Assembly (NCBI GenBank): GCA_040954595.2
Contig: CM082587.2
Location: 3,100,001 to 3,164,000, forward strand
DNA length: 64,000 nt
Source: Balanoglossus misakiensis
Taxonomy: Eukaryota > Hemichordata
Direction: 5' to 3'
Positions 28,701-39,523 of this stretch are shown one piece after another; within the stretch, counting starts at the first letter, position 1, and every line of letters begins with the position of its first letter. The notes beneath the pieces are model-generated. The model was not told the origin of the DNA. It made no database searches and was given only the letters and a program-made list of their open reading frames with translations. The position numbers and the translations under genes are program-made.

Positions 28701-31700
28701 GGTAAAGAAAGACATTCCTGTAAACACTGTTTTCACCCCCAATGCTGTACTCTCTCTCTTTTGTGTCAAAAGGTCCGCCTACTTCCTCTCTCGAAAATGT
28801 AACTACCTGCAAGTCTACTACGCCATAAACTTTTATTGTTGTTCAGGCACTGACAATCTCTGTAAAAAGAAAACTCCCGGAAAGACATCCCCAAGAAAAG
28901 CTTTCTCTTTTAATAGCATTAATCTGAATTATCTGCAAAAATGTTCTTGGGTAAGTGCGGCCATATACAAGCTCAACATATCATAATGTCACATATTGTC
29001 ACATCCCCAGGGACCACTATCCCCCCTCTGAGGTCACAAGAAGTACACCAAACTGTATTTCAAAACTAATTTATATGTAACTACATCATGTAATTTACTG
29101 TCCCGTTCTGCTTCATCTGAGTGGGGAATTATACTAGAAGTGTGTCAGGGTAAGTGACCAGTAGCTCAGAAGCCGACTAAACGCACGAACAAGATGACCC
29201 TGGGTTGAACTCTGTCAGCATTTGCTGGGGAAAGTGAACATGTATGAAACCTTACACATTCACTGTTCAAATTTCAATGGTAAAACAGAAAATCCTTATT
29301 CGATTTGCTCCCGATAATACAGGCTTTCAACTTCCATATCCCACACCCACACACAGTAAACATATGTTCATATACCACATGGAGAGGAGTCTATTGTAAT
29401 CATAACAAACATTATGAGAATTACACAAAATCCACACTGCTTTTGGGGAAAATGAGCTTTTTCATTTAAAAGTCACTGCAAAGCTCACTAAAACCTATTT
29501 ATGGATTATATTTCATCCTATCCCGGCCATTGTGGGCAATTCCAACCAACAGTGACATATGGACCTGCTGAATCCTATATCCTCCCAGCATGCATTGCTC
29601 TAGTTTTAGTCACAACAAATATTTATTACAAATGATCCTTTATTCCAGTCACCAACAAATGCAACCAATTGTACTTGACCTCAAACCCCTTCCCCTAATA
29701 CATAAGTTTAGAAGTCAGTCAGAAACCACACACAAACACACAGGGTGACTGTCCTAGATGTGTTTGTCCTCTACATGACATCCCCATACAAATTGCACTC
29801 CAAATGACCTGTTCGAAATTAAATTAAACTACCAGTATGGCCTGTCTGGCTGTTATCTTTCAGTGCATGTTCATCCCATAGTAAGTTTTTATTTCTAAAT
29901 ATACCCCTCAGTCGATTTCAGTCACCTTACTGCAAACATGACTCACAGTTACGAGATGGGACACACATATTGTCCGTGTTACGTGTATTTCACAGTTGGT
30001 GGTTGACAAATACCTTTCAAAAATGTACATGGGGGGAAAACAGTAATACAATTCTCACAAAATGAAAAAAAACAACAACGAAATGAAAACAAATACATAA
30101 GTTGGTTTCAGGTCAAATCTCTGACACACAATATCCTAAGGAGAGCTAGTATTACTTGATGGGGGGTTGGGAGAGAAAGAAATTGACATGTACATGCTTA
30201 CATAAATAAATCATCTTAGAATCTGTCACAAACCACAGGGGAGCACACACAATGTGTGACACAGAAGAGGAAAATGGCCATTTACATGGGGGTGATAGAT
30301 GCAGCAACAGGTTGCAAGATGGCAGTGATCTTCTTGTAAAAATCTGCTCCTTAAAAGTCCATTTTAGCATGAAGTCCTACAACCAATTCTCGTGCCAATA
30401 ATTATTCATTTCACCGAGTAATTGGAAGTTCAAATGAGCAGATGCAATTGACGGGGGAAATCCATCACATCAAATTGGCTGTCCTTTGAGAGATTCTCAT
30501 CACAGAGGTGACTCCAACCCAGAATATTGAACATGAATTTAGGCCAAGGTAAATAAATTCTATCTAGGTTTCCATCGCACATTTTGGTAAGTTACCAAAA
30601 ATGTTACTTCTCATCATATTTCACCAAGAGTTGCTTGGTGGCATCAAATTAATAATAAGGCGGTAATTTTAGAGTGTGCGCTAAGGGTACTTTACATGCA
30701 CATCTGCAAACTACAGCTGTGCCGTACAATACATGATTGATATTTCATACGATAGCCAAATAAACTCAGCATGTCCAGGGCAATTTATGTGGAGCAATAA
30801 AAACAATAATAGTAACAGTATATTTAGTATATATATATGTCCTACTTAACATGAAATGTCCTCATCACGTTTACATTTTTATACTGGTTTTCTTATTGTC
30901 TCACAAGCTGCTCAAAATCTTTCGAAGATGATGTACTATATCTGATTATGCTATGACTTTGACGTTGCCAGTTTCCCACAATGCACCAAGCACGGTTCTA
31001 AATAAGAGCAACACTTTGCTCACGCTTCAATGCAATTAGATAAACTGGGCATGGTGACGGTGTGCCCTTGAACTAATATACTTCAGATTTATTGATTTAG
31101 GTCACACATCGTTTGTACAAAGCCAATGGCATGCCATGCGTCATCAGGGGGGGGGGGGAAGTACTGGTTTTTTACTTGATACCAAAAAACGCTGGTTCAC
31201 ATGCTCTACTGATCAACATTGACGACTAATATAATACCAGCGATCCCTTCCTCTATGTGAACACTTTGTAGTTTTTAAGGTGTACACACCTTGGAGTCTT
31301 CAATTTTTTTTAGGTATGAGGAATGATTTTCAATCAGCATCATCTTTGGATCTGTGCACGTGGTCCGCCATTTGCTGCTGGTGCATAGTGGCGACTTTAC
31401 TAGTACTTAATTGGAGAAATTTATACGACACAGTACCACAAGCAGGCGTGGGATCTAAAACACAAAGAAACTAACATGTTTGCTTGTTCCACTTGACTAC
31501 CAAATGAACATAATAATGAAGTGTTTGTCCGACACGACAACCCCCCACCCCTCAAAACACTGCATTTGCATGTATGCAAATTAGACGCGCACTGTAATGA
31601 ATATATTACATGCCCAAGTCCTATTCACAGGACAATGAACCCTGGTTTATAATTTGCAAAGCTAATCTCCTCTGGTTGGAAAAAACAGCATTACGTAAGC

Positions 31701-34700
31701 AACGTTGCCAAATTCTTGGAAAAAGCAAAAAAGACTAATCTACGCGATGACATAGTCATTTAATTACTCTTTTCACTGAAATGCAATTACAGCTTTTTAT
31801 GAGGCAAGTTTCTGGCAAGAAACATTTAGAGAAGCCAATATAGTTTTAAAGTGGTCTTCATTTTACAACCAAGGACGTTGGTAAACAGGGATAACTTATA
31901 AGATTACACAGAAATCATTCCTAATGTTCCCGAGTTTGAATTGTATAATTTGCAAGCCTAACAAGTTCAGCCATTCATCATTAAATTTCAAGAACTAAAT
32001 CTATTTAAAATTGAATTTTTTTTGTTTTTCAATAAACTTTGAGTAGGTGACAAGAGTTTCCATCCCATCAACGGGAAATTGGATCTTGACCTTCCATTTA
32101 TCACTTCCAAGTTTATCAAACTTTTCACAAAAACAACCCAGGTGCAAATGAGAGAGATATTCCCTGAAACTTACGTTTGAAGAAACACAACGAAAGCAAA
32201 CGTACACAAAGCAAGTAGTTACAGTAGTTCAGAAATCAGCTTATCTGCTTCCAAATAAACCTGACCGCCCCCTCCCCTCACCCCCAGGAAGGAAATCTAA
32301 GTAACCTGCACCGAAATTTGACCCCCTCGCAATTCCACACTGACTGAGGTCAGTTCTCGGGACACTTCAGACTGTAACTGAACTTGACTCACAACTGCAG
32401 CTACATTCGATCTCCCTCAAAAACAAAGCAGGTGTTGTTTTTACAACAAACCGCCAATGGCAGTGCTATATATAAACACACTGCAGCAGTAACTCCATGA
32501 CTGGGGTATGCGCAAAACAAACAACGACAAAAGATCTTTTTTTCAATGACTGAAGCAGTGTTCTGCCACCTCCATAAATCCACGGATTCCATTATGAACC
32601 ATAGTGAAAAGATCCATTGACACTCTATATCCCAGCGGTAAGAACCTGATCGTCTTGGTAACAACACTGATGTGATAGCCTAATAGACATGGCAACGCAC
32701 TAAAGAATTCCCATCACTTCAAACATTTTGGTGGTTTATGATTTTTTGACAGAAACTCGCAAACCACAAACACTCCCCAGAGAAGATTACTTTAGTCTGG
32801 ACTGGTCCTAGTCTGATTCAACTCGTGTGAACAACACAATATTATTCAAGGACACCAACAGACACATGCTGTTGAGTCTGTAGTAAACAAGGTGGCATGT
32901 GCGCTAAAGATAGTTTAATTCCAATGCATTACAAAATCGGACTGATTAAAATAGGCAAGTTCATTCAACTCGACTGCGATGGTCACTCATTCTGCAACCT
33001 GCATCTGGGGACCTGCCACAATCAGTTACCTTGTTACATTCCTGTCTGACCCTAGAAGTAAAGGAAGAAAAATGCAAATTTTGCTTGAAATAAAAGTCCA
33101 TCCGTTAATCAGTGCACCCCGTATGTGAGCTTGTGTATAGTAACTACGCTCCTCGATTTGACAAAATCATAGCTCACACCGTACATCCACTACCCATCCG
33201 AAACACACAAACACAATTTACCATGCACGTTAACTGTTCTATGAAGGGCTGGATGGAGTGAAAATTCTACAGAAATAGAGGTGAAAGGGTCGAAAAGGCT
33301 GTCACTGATCCGACCTGCCTGAACGCTCATTATCCTTTGATTTCAAATACACACAAGTATTGAAATCTCCACACTGAGGATTTACCCACTGAAATACTCC
33401 ATCAATGACAGCGTTTCTTGGGGGAAATCAGTGATGTGCGATACCCGATTTTGCTCTACATCTCTGGATAACCGTGCAACGGACGAGAGGAAAGCTGAAT
33501 TATGTTGGCCGTAAGAAGCGTTTTAATTAGCGTGGAGGGGCCCGAGTGGCAGGATGTAGCAAAACATGGCACATTAGGCATCTAATTGCGAATTCAGAAC
33601 GCGATCGGCAATAAACCCTGACAACGCTTGGATGCAAACCGTTATGCAGCGTGCGTCCATCTACGCATTCAGAATGCATTTAGTCCTTCGCTAAAATCGA
33701 CCCTGACCTGATTCTGAGTTAATGCCTTCAGCCTTTTTATCAACAACACGACACATCCACGGCACACCAGAAAAACTGATGTACATCTAGGAGGCGTATT
33801 TACAAGTGAAGGTGACACTCTTGGGCAAATTCGTTTTATACGTATTTCTCTTAATGCCACATCACTCCCTGTAATCATTTTCGCTTCTTTCAACAAAAAA
33901 ATCTTCAGTTTTCTATGTCATACCTGAGGTGACAGCCTAATACACGGTGTGGAACAAAGTCCTGCACCCAAGGATTCAAATTGAGCATGCTCAGTACATT
34001 CTCCCCTGGAATGCCAGATCCAGTACTGGTCAATTTGCATAACAATACAATCAACTGTTACAATGAGTTTCTATTGTTTTCCAAGTGATTAGCTGATACC
34101 CAAAAACAATAGAAACTCAAGGGGAGAACAACTGAAAAGTCAGACTGGTGAAAATTGTCCAAATTCACAGGTCAGGTGAGGAACTTCCTGGCCAAGACAA
34201 AAACAAAGCTTGTGATTCAACATTTTTGTTCCCTTATCAATCCAAAGCCTTTGTATATCATGCCAGGTTAATGCTAGAGTCGCCGAAAATATCTGGAAAG
34301 ACTGTCGTGTAAAGGGTAGACGCATTATATCTCAAAAGTGTTCAATAATTTTCAATTTCAGTATCCTTCAGTAACAATTTTATAAATCCTGACTTGAACC
34401 CATCACATTGTTGAGAATGACACTGTCCTAAACCCACCGAACAGCTGCAGAGATCGCCGGAAATCGAAAAATTGACTGGAATTTTGTTTCCCTTTGCGTT
34501 TGACTAAACTCCAGTAAAAGTGTACACGTGTGCATGCTCATGAACTGTCCAACCCTAATAAATAAATCACTGTGCAGAAGTGGCACACACTCTTTAAGAG
34601 TTCATACGGTAAGAAGTGGGTCAAGCTGTTATTATATATAGCTCAAATAAAAATCAAGTCAAAAATGTACTCATTTTCATAGAACCGGGGCAGGTAATGA

Positions 34701-35844
34701 TAAGAGAACAACAGGAATAAAATTGATTCAGTGTTGGCAAACAAAACAGTTCAGGTAGGCGGAAATTTTTTTTTAATCACATGGTATATAAATAGTCTAC
34801 ATCTGGTTACATTTTGAATGCTTGAATGATCAGCAAGCAGGCAAATCTGCTAGCGCCCATTGTGTGATATTTTTATCAGCATTGGGCAACTGCATTCATA
34901 CTTTTAAATTTGATTACAATGTTACTATTAAAAATGTTGACCCACATAGGTGTGCCATGTAGATTTCATTGCATGTAGATTTCATCAATTGACTGAGCTC
35001 AATCTGTTTTCATTGTAAAAAGTGCTACTTTGGCCAACCTGTCACTATAGATAATTTTTGCAACAACGCTTAATTTGTGTTCTGCTTTCTTTGTAAACGC
35101 ACACAAAAGTATTGGCCATTATAAACTGGAGAAGCATTCCGAACCACCGATTGGAGTTTGGCAACGACGTGTTTTCTTTTTTCTTTTTGTAAACAAAGCC
35201 GTGATCATGTGAGCGTCATGGCCGCTAGCGCTGAACCCTTCCGATCTCTCCGTCCCGGCCTTCGCTGCATGCCCGGCCCGAACTCTCGCATAGCAACTAC
35301 CGCACGATAACGCACTCATTCGTATTACAGTCACACGGACAATTTAATACACGTTTCTGCCGCTATCAATTTGCCGATAAATCTTGAGAGATCGAGCGCG
35401 TGTGCGTCGGATTTATGGTCGCACGCACAAGCAAATAAGCCTTGAAATGGCTTCGCCATTGCAGGAGGTCGAAGACCATCTACAAGGGCTTTGAAGTTCT
35501 TTGGTGCGCGACGCATCGGTAAGGGGTCCACCGACCCTCTGTTCTACCAGTGATGATCAGAATAAAATGCTGTACGCCTGCTGTTAAGAGAAGCGCCGCA
35601 AATGATGAATAGGAGCAGCTAGTCTTGGCTACAGCATTGACACCGTCTTGGCATGACGCCATTCTTTCGCTGACAAAAACAAACGTTGAATATTGACAAA
35701 AGCAGTGGCGTTCTGCTTGTTGCCGTTGTGTTTGGGCAATTTACGAGCGATCGCCGCCTGCTACAGTCGGGCAAACTCACCTTTGAGGAGACTCCACTGT
35801 AGAACCACTAACGTAGAAAACCAGAACGTGTTCATTTTGGTCAT
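16723..35844 (-). CDS. TGFBR3: TGFBR3 (betaglycan), TGF-beta family co-receptor; 3' exons solid, N-terminal exons partly resolved
   Basis: Betaglycan is a single-pass membrane co-receptor that presents TGF-beta2, inhibin and related ligands. Solid exons (minus): 19896-20073, 19477-19805, 19161-19350, 18732-19012, 18219-18625, 17896-18082, 17652-17760, 17357-17476, 17119-17223, 16723-16910. All phases close, giving about 697 residues. The signal-peptide exon is 35781-35921 (ATG 35844). The first solid exons encode the orphan region (RLLEWAKERYGVATSFTEI; GVNWQVSAERITG). Exons 18732-17652 encode the Cys-rich ZP domain. Exon 17357-17476 is a Pro/Gly/Ser-rich stalk. Exon 17119-17223 is the transmembrane helix (GIAFAAFIIGVLLTAALWYI), nearly identical to vertebrate betaglycan, and it is followed by HTHTG. 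The cytoplasmic tail is short, Gln/Pro/Ser-rich and ends ..SAMST. The TM/HTG and tail resemble betaglycan more than endoglin. The connection between the signal exon and 20331 is not resolved. Confidence 0.92.
20152..20331 (-). CDS. TGFBR3: candidate TGFBR3 N-terminal exon (orphan domain, part)
   Basis: A 180 nt open frame ends at a donor (TTT/GTACGT, exon edge 20152) in phase 0, as required by the next exon at 20073. Across the junction it reads ..YCMF/VRRGSKVK, which parallels RLFLVSEGSVV of vertebrate betaglycan; further upstream SIEWHI parallels the PLVWHL stretch. Further upstream (about 20290-20440), similarity seems to continue in another frame (VLTNGC.., QVRVTFLW), so there is either a one-base error, an unusual short intron or a chance match. 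The 5' edge is undefined and no acceptor with the phase of the signal exon was found. Confidence 0.45.
21205..21315. repeat. AT-rich inverted and direct repeat cluster
   Basis: The 12-mer CCACGCATATCA occurs at 21205-21216 and 21285-21296. Between and beyond the copies lies a perfect 15 bp inverted repeat (AAATTATTGATAATT, 21253-21267 and its complement 21301-21315, 33 bp apart). It may be a small transposon remnant or a structured AT element. Confidence 0.5.
21990..22007. repeat. (GA)n microsatellite
   Basis: Nine GA units in the large TGFBR3 intron. Confidence 0.85.
23186..23211. repeat. (AAAC)n simple repeat
   Basis: Short imperfect run of AAAC units in the large TGFBR3 intron. Confidence 0.7.
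25046..25062. repeat. poly(C) run of 17
   Basis: Uninterrupted C homopolymer in the TGFBR3 intron, one of several long C/G runs in the window. Confidence 0.9.
29153..29215 (+). mobile_element. degenerate tRNA-derived SINE head
   Basis: An A-box-like block (AGTAGCTCAGAAG, from 29160) and a B-box-like block (GGGTTGAACTC, 29202-29212) are spaced as in a tRNA gene. No full cloverleaf forms and the anticodon arm is decayed, so this looks like an old tRNA-derived SINE rather than a working tRNA gene. The 3' body of the element was not delimited. Confidence 0.4.
34029..34165. repeat. foldback (hairpin) element in TGFBR3 intron
   Basis: A perfect 17 bp inverted repeat (TGAGTTTCTATTGTTTT, 34064-34080; complement 34103-34119) encloses a 22-base loop. 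Weaker complementarity extends outward on both sides (TCAACTGTT / TCAGTTGTT; GGTCAATTTGCA / GGACAATTTTCA), giving imperfect arms of 50-60 bases. It could be a palindromic MITE or a structured RNA such as a pre-miRNA-like hairpin. Confidence 0.5.
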
Positions 35845-35921
35845 CTTCCCCCGATGACGACCACAAACACCGACGAAATCTGATCAATTTTGACAGCGTT
35901 GTCCTTGAACTTCGATGTATG
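35781..35921 (-). CDS. TGFBR3: TGFBR3 signal-peptide exon
   Basis: The exon lies between a strong acceptor (CTCTTGTTTTTCACAG, exon edge 35921) and a consensus donor (AAAG/GTGAGT, edge 35781). The ATG at 35844 opens 21 codons plus one base: MTKMN followed by a hydrophobic core (FWFSTLVVL) and QWSLLK. This is a typical secretory signal and no stop precedes the donor. Assignment to TGFBR3 rests on strand, position upstream of the orphan-domain exons and the fact that betaglycan's signal peptide is on its own 5' exon side. A direct phase match to the next known exon is lacking. Confidence 0.6.
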
Positions 35922-35945
35922 CTGTGAAAAACAAGAGGGCGGCAT

Positions 35946-36750
35946 GTCATGTCGGTAACAGGTCGTTTCGGCACTGCGGAGTTTCGGCCCCAGTCACTTC
36001 GGCACCCAATTTTCACGACCCCGGTCTGTTCGGCCCCGACACCCCAGTCGTTTCGGTACTTATCTGTAATGGCCCAACTAAACTTGGCTCTAGGTCCCCC
36101 GGGTATATACCCGTAGGGTATCATCAGGCGCCACAGTCTTTCAGATAAGTAACAAGTTGAATTAGTTCTCGCTTCCTGTACAGTATCATTTTAATGTAGC
36201 TAATGAAATAGGTAAACATCATCTAATGGTTCTGCGTGCATAAATTATAGTCCCGACGCGTGCCAAGTTTGTGGCCTAGGTTACAGCACGTACATTTAAA
36301 GCAATATGTTATACGAAATTTTTATTTCTTCCATACGAATACAAGTTTAACTTAAAGTGAGAAAACTAAACAGCATTGCAACCGGGTAGAATGGCATATA
36401 GTGTGGCGCAACTCAGTGCTTTGTCGGCGCGACCTGCTTTGTGGAGCTATACAGATGTATTTGCATAATGACCGATAAAATATGCCATAGATTGTGTTAA
36501 TCGCTGCTATGAATTTGCATTTTCTTAGTCCCGTCTGCTTGAATTTTACTTTTGCTAGGGTTACCACAATTACTTTTATAACAGTCTCAGGAAAAATACA
36601 TACGTTTTATTCAATTTTACTTAAGGCTACCGATAAGTACCGAAACGACTGGGGTGTCGGGGCCGAACAGACCGGGGTCGTGAAAATTGGGTGCCGAAGT
36701 GACTGGGGCCGAAACTCCGCGGTGCCGAAACGACTCGAAAGCGTCATGTC
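35946..36750. mobile_element. MITE-like element with 103 bp terminal inverted repeats
   Basis: Arms 35962-36064 and 36632-36734 are inverted copies differing at one position (about 102/103). The 567 bp core (36065-36631) has no transposase. Each arm begins and ends with GTCGTTTCGG and contains five TTCGG motifs, like subterminal transposase-binding sites. The 8-mer GTCATGTC flanks the element directly (35946-35953 and 36743-36750), exactly 8 bases outside each arm (GGTAACAG on the left, TCGAAAGC on the right). If this is the target duplication, it fits an 8 bp duplicating family such as hAT, but the 8 unmatched outer bases are odd. The element fills most of the probable first intron of TGFBR3. 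The peptide common to both arms is only the translated inverted repeat. Confidence 0.8.
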
Positions 36751-36922
36751 ACCCACGTCGAGAGACGCGAGCACACAAACTCTTTCGTCGGCGTTACACG
36801 ATTTCACGCGAAGGACGACCCACGGAATCGGTGTGGGACGCAAATTAAACAGTTGTAGAAAGACAAGAGGCAGTGAAAGTGCCGCAAGATGAACGATCAG
36901 TGCGAGAAAAACGACAGCTTAC

Positions 36923-36975
36923 CTCGATCTCGAACGTGGACCGATGAGTGTGTGGTGCGCGATCGTTTACATACA
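36923..36975 (-). other. TGFBR3: probable TGFBR3 5' UTR exon 1
   Basis: A consensus donor (GATCGAG/GTAAGC) at 36922/36923 on the minus strand precedes the acceptor at 35921 by about 1 kb, in a GC-richer, CpG-containing stretch. It has no useful ATG. The upstream end is arbitrary. Confidence 0.4.
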
Positions 36976-37263
36976 CACAGCTTCAACATTCAATGTTGCG
37001 CGTTGACGTGACTTTAGAAATCCACACAAAACGGGCAGTGTCGCCGATCGGACACTTTCCCCGTGTTGGTATATGTTCTGATAGCTTCCTGGTTATCTGA
37101 ACGATGTAGAATCGACGGAAATAAAACCGCTGAGGAGTTCTTCACCTCTCCATGATTTAGCTACCACTCTGCTGCATTATTCACATTGCCCTGTGTGTTT
37201 ATCGTAGCTGCTTGCCGCCAGCATTGAATTACATAATTGATTTTGACCTTATTTGGTTATCTG

Positions 37264-37285
37264 TGACGTCACGCACCATATATGG
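37264..37285. promoter_or_regulatory. CRE next to a CArG box upstream of TGFBR3
   Basis: A perfect palindromic CRE (TGACGTCA, 37264-37271) is followed four bases later by a perfect SRF site (CCATATATGG, 37276-37285). They lie about 340 bp upstream of the probable TGFBR3 exon 1. The arrangement resembles immediate-early promoters. Function is inferred. Confidence 0.5.
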
Positions 37286-37642
37286 GCTATGTAAACAAAT
37301 TATATATTAACTAGTAAACAGGGAGGCAACAGGTATACCCGATTTCTGGTCAAAGTGGAACTCTACCCAAGGGCCACGAAACAAACCAAGTAAACACAAA
37401 TTATCGGCATCGATCCAAGATAACAATGTCAACTTTCCGGGTTAGGGAACGAGTTCATTGACTTGTAAAGAACGCCGATGAGGCTCACCGATACCGTGAA
37501 ATCGACAACCTTGCATCAGGGACCTTGCATGACGGTTCCAGATGTTGCATAAAAAACTTAGCCAAATGAAAAATTGCACGGGTTTTACGATTTCATTTAT
37601 TCCGACAACATCAAACTATCGGTGGTGATGCAGTACCCGGTA

Positions 37643-37720
37643 TGGATGGACGGACGGACGGATGGAGAGAGAGAGAGAGAGAGATGGAGAGAGAGAAGAG
37701 AGATAAGATAGATAGATAGG

Positions 37721-37766
<46 letters not shown>
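37643..37766. repeat. compound (GGAC)n-(GA)n-(GATA)n microsatellite
   Basis: Short GGAC units pass into GA repeats and then about 16 GATA units, with a few interruptions. Confidence 0.9.
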
Positions 37767-39523
37767 CGTTCATTTTCGATATAGTTGCCTAACACCTTAT
37801 ATAATGGAGTTAACATACATAGCTTTTGGTAATTTCTATCGAGAAAAAAACATCGAAAAAAGGGTCAGAAAATAAAGCGGTCCCAGAAACGCCCGCAAAA
37901 TTACAGTGCCCGTGAGTGCTGCAAGAAGCGATTTGATACGCAAAATGTGCACTTCCCTTGGCTTTAAAAACAAATCGAATATGTACTGAATTGGAATATA
38001 CTTGAAACATAACTAACATATCGCGAAAATCATCGCAGATAGTAGAGCGACTTTCTTGCTTCCAAGGAAAAAGCGCAACTCTAAGATGGTCACGTGACCA
38101 TAATGCGCATCCTACAGCAAACGCCCTCTATAGATTACTCACAGCAATTCTTTCTTTTAAGGTTATCTTTTCAATAAAAAAAGACTGCACTGGTAAAACA
38201 ATTCTTGATACTGAAACACCAAAGCACAGTGACTCACACTGATAGCATTTGTTGTGCACTGAGTGTAAAGACAAAAAAAATGCTGGAATCTACACATTTA
38301 CATCATCAAGGAGTTTTTAATGATCTAAAATGTATACCACATGAACATTTACAGAAAAATAAATTCAGATCGCCTGACAGAGTTCAAGAATACTTGAAGA
38401 TGTCATCTTTTGTCATGTACAGAATTTGTGAGTAACGTTTCGGTTTATGTTGTTGGCAAGATTTTAATATTTGGTAAAAAAGGACATACAAGGAAATGGC
38501 TGTAGAAGCAATCAGAAGAAATACAATATTTATTTTGCTGCCTTTGGCACTTATCAAATTTCTATGGAGAAAATTCCTGAGTCCGTTCAGATTTTATACA
38601 ATTAGTTTGAGTACTTGTAAGTATCAAATTTACAAAAAGTAATACTTCTGGGGTATTATCATAATGTCAGTTTCAAAGGAAAAGATGTCAAGTGTGAAGG
38701 CAAAGAATCATGTGGCAAAGAGATTAAAAGTTACAAGCTGACTGACTTTTATTTCAAATATATAAAAGTATGACTTTGCATGAATTACAAAAAATGAATG
38801 AGGATATATTATATATAAAATCCACAAAAAGGAAGTTTTCTTAATAAAAAGATTGTGTGAAATTTCCTCAGGAAGTACAAAAATACAAAATATGAAACCT
38901 GTTTTATAACAGTTTTTCACTGATTACATTTCAGATTTGAGGTTATTTGAGGTGAATTTCCCCTTTTGTATCGACTAATCAACAATACTGTTGCATTTAA
39001 TTAGAAACTTACATATGAAAGGAACACCAGTATTGGTTCTCTTGATGAGTCATGTGATGAGTGTGGAATGCATAGTTACTTTTTTGACTGCAAACAGTAA
39101 TCACGAATAAAAAACAATACAGTCAAAATTATGGTGCAAATCTTCTGGTAAATTATTTTATGCAGACATTAAACAATTTGGCAATTCCAGTTTCGGTATA
39201 AAATAAAGTCATTTGCTGATCAATGTTAAAATTTACCAATACTAGTCTGTGGTGATTCCAAATTTATGTGAAAAGAAGGAGATAGAAAAGAAAAGTTTAT
39301 CATGTGATCTTTTTCACCCAATGAATCAGCCGAATATCCATGTTTTGTGAAGTAAATTTAAGTATCTGAAAGGAGTGCTGTGATTGGCTCTCAAAGGTCA
39401 TGTGACATGCCAGGACCATTTAGAAGTATTTTTATGCTTGACTATTTACAAAGAATTGGCATTGAGTGCTGTTTTTTAAGTGTCTGTTGCACTCTTAAAT
39501 ACAAAGACATGCTCAGTTCTTTT

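Larger units (their letters stand above)
20332..35780 (-). other. large TGFBR3 intron (about 15 kb), no further gene identified
   Basis: AT-rich intronic DNA between the orphan-domain exons and the signal-peptide exon. It may hide one small missing N-terminal exon, since the phases of the flanking exons do not match. It contains an AT-rich inverted-repeat cluster (21205-21315), a GA run (21990-22007), an AAAC run (23186-23211), a C run of 17 (25046-25062), a tRNA-like SINE head (about 29153-29215), a G run of 12 (31147-31158) and a foldback at 34029-34165. Two open frames of about 170-180 codons (21905-22411 minus; 28435-28986 plus) show no recognisable domain or exon signals. Confidence 0.6.
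36976..39523. other. intergenic region between TGFBR3 promoter and CNTRL 3' end
   Basis: No gene is seen. The right part probably includes the CNTRL 3' UTR: a minus-strand AATAAA lies near 38745-38750, about 775 bases after the stop. The left part holds presumptive TGFBR3 promoter DNA with a CRE and a CArG box, then a compound microsatellite. The rest is AT-rich without recognisable elements. Confidence 0.5.

Noticed and set aside
28435-28986. 183-codon open frame on the plus strand in the TGFBR3 intron, Cys-containing
   Set aside because: It has no ATG at its beginning, no signal peptide, no recognisable domain and no convincing splice or polyadenylation signals. One frame of this length can occur by chance in 64 kb on six frames.
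35777-36892. The same peptide motif (DKYRNDWGVG..) encoded twice on opposite strands
   Set aside because: It is the translation of the transposon's terminal inverted repeats, not a duplicated protein gene.
37643-37766. Regular repeat array that could suggest a CRISPR-like structure
   Set aside because: It is a tetranucleotide/dinucleotide microsatellite without spacers, in a eukaryotic genome.
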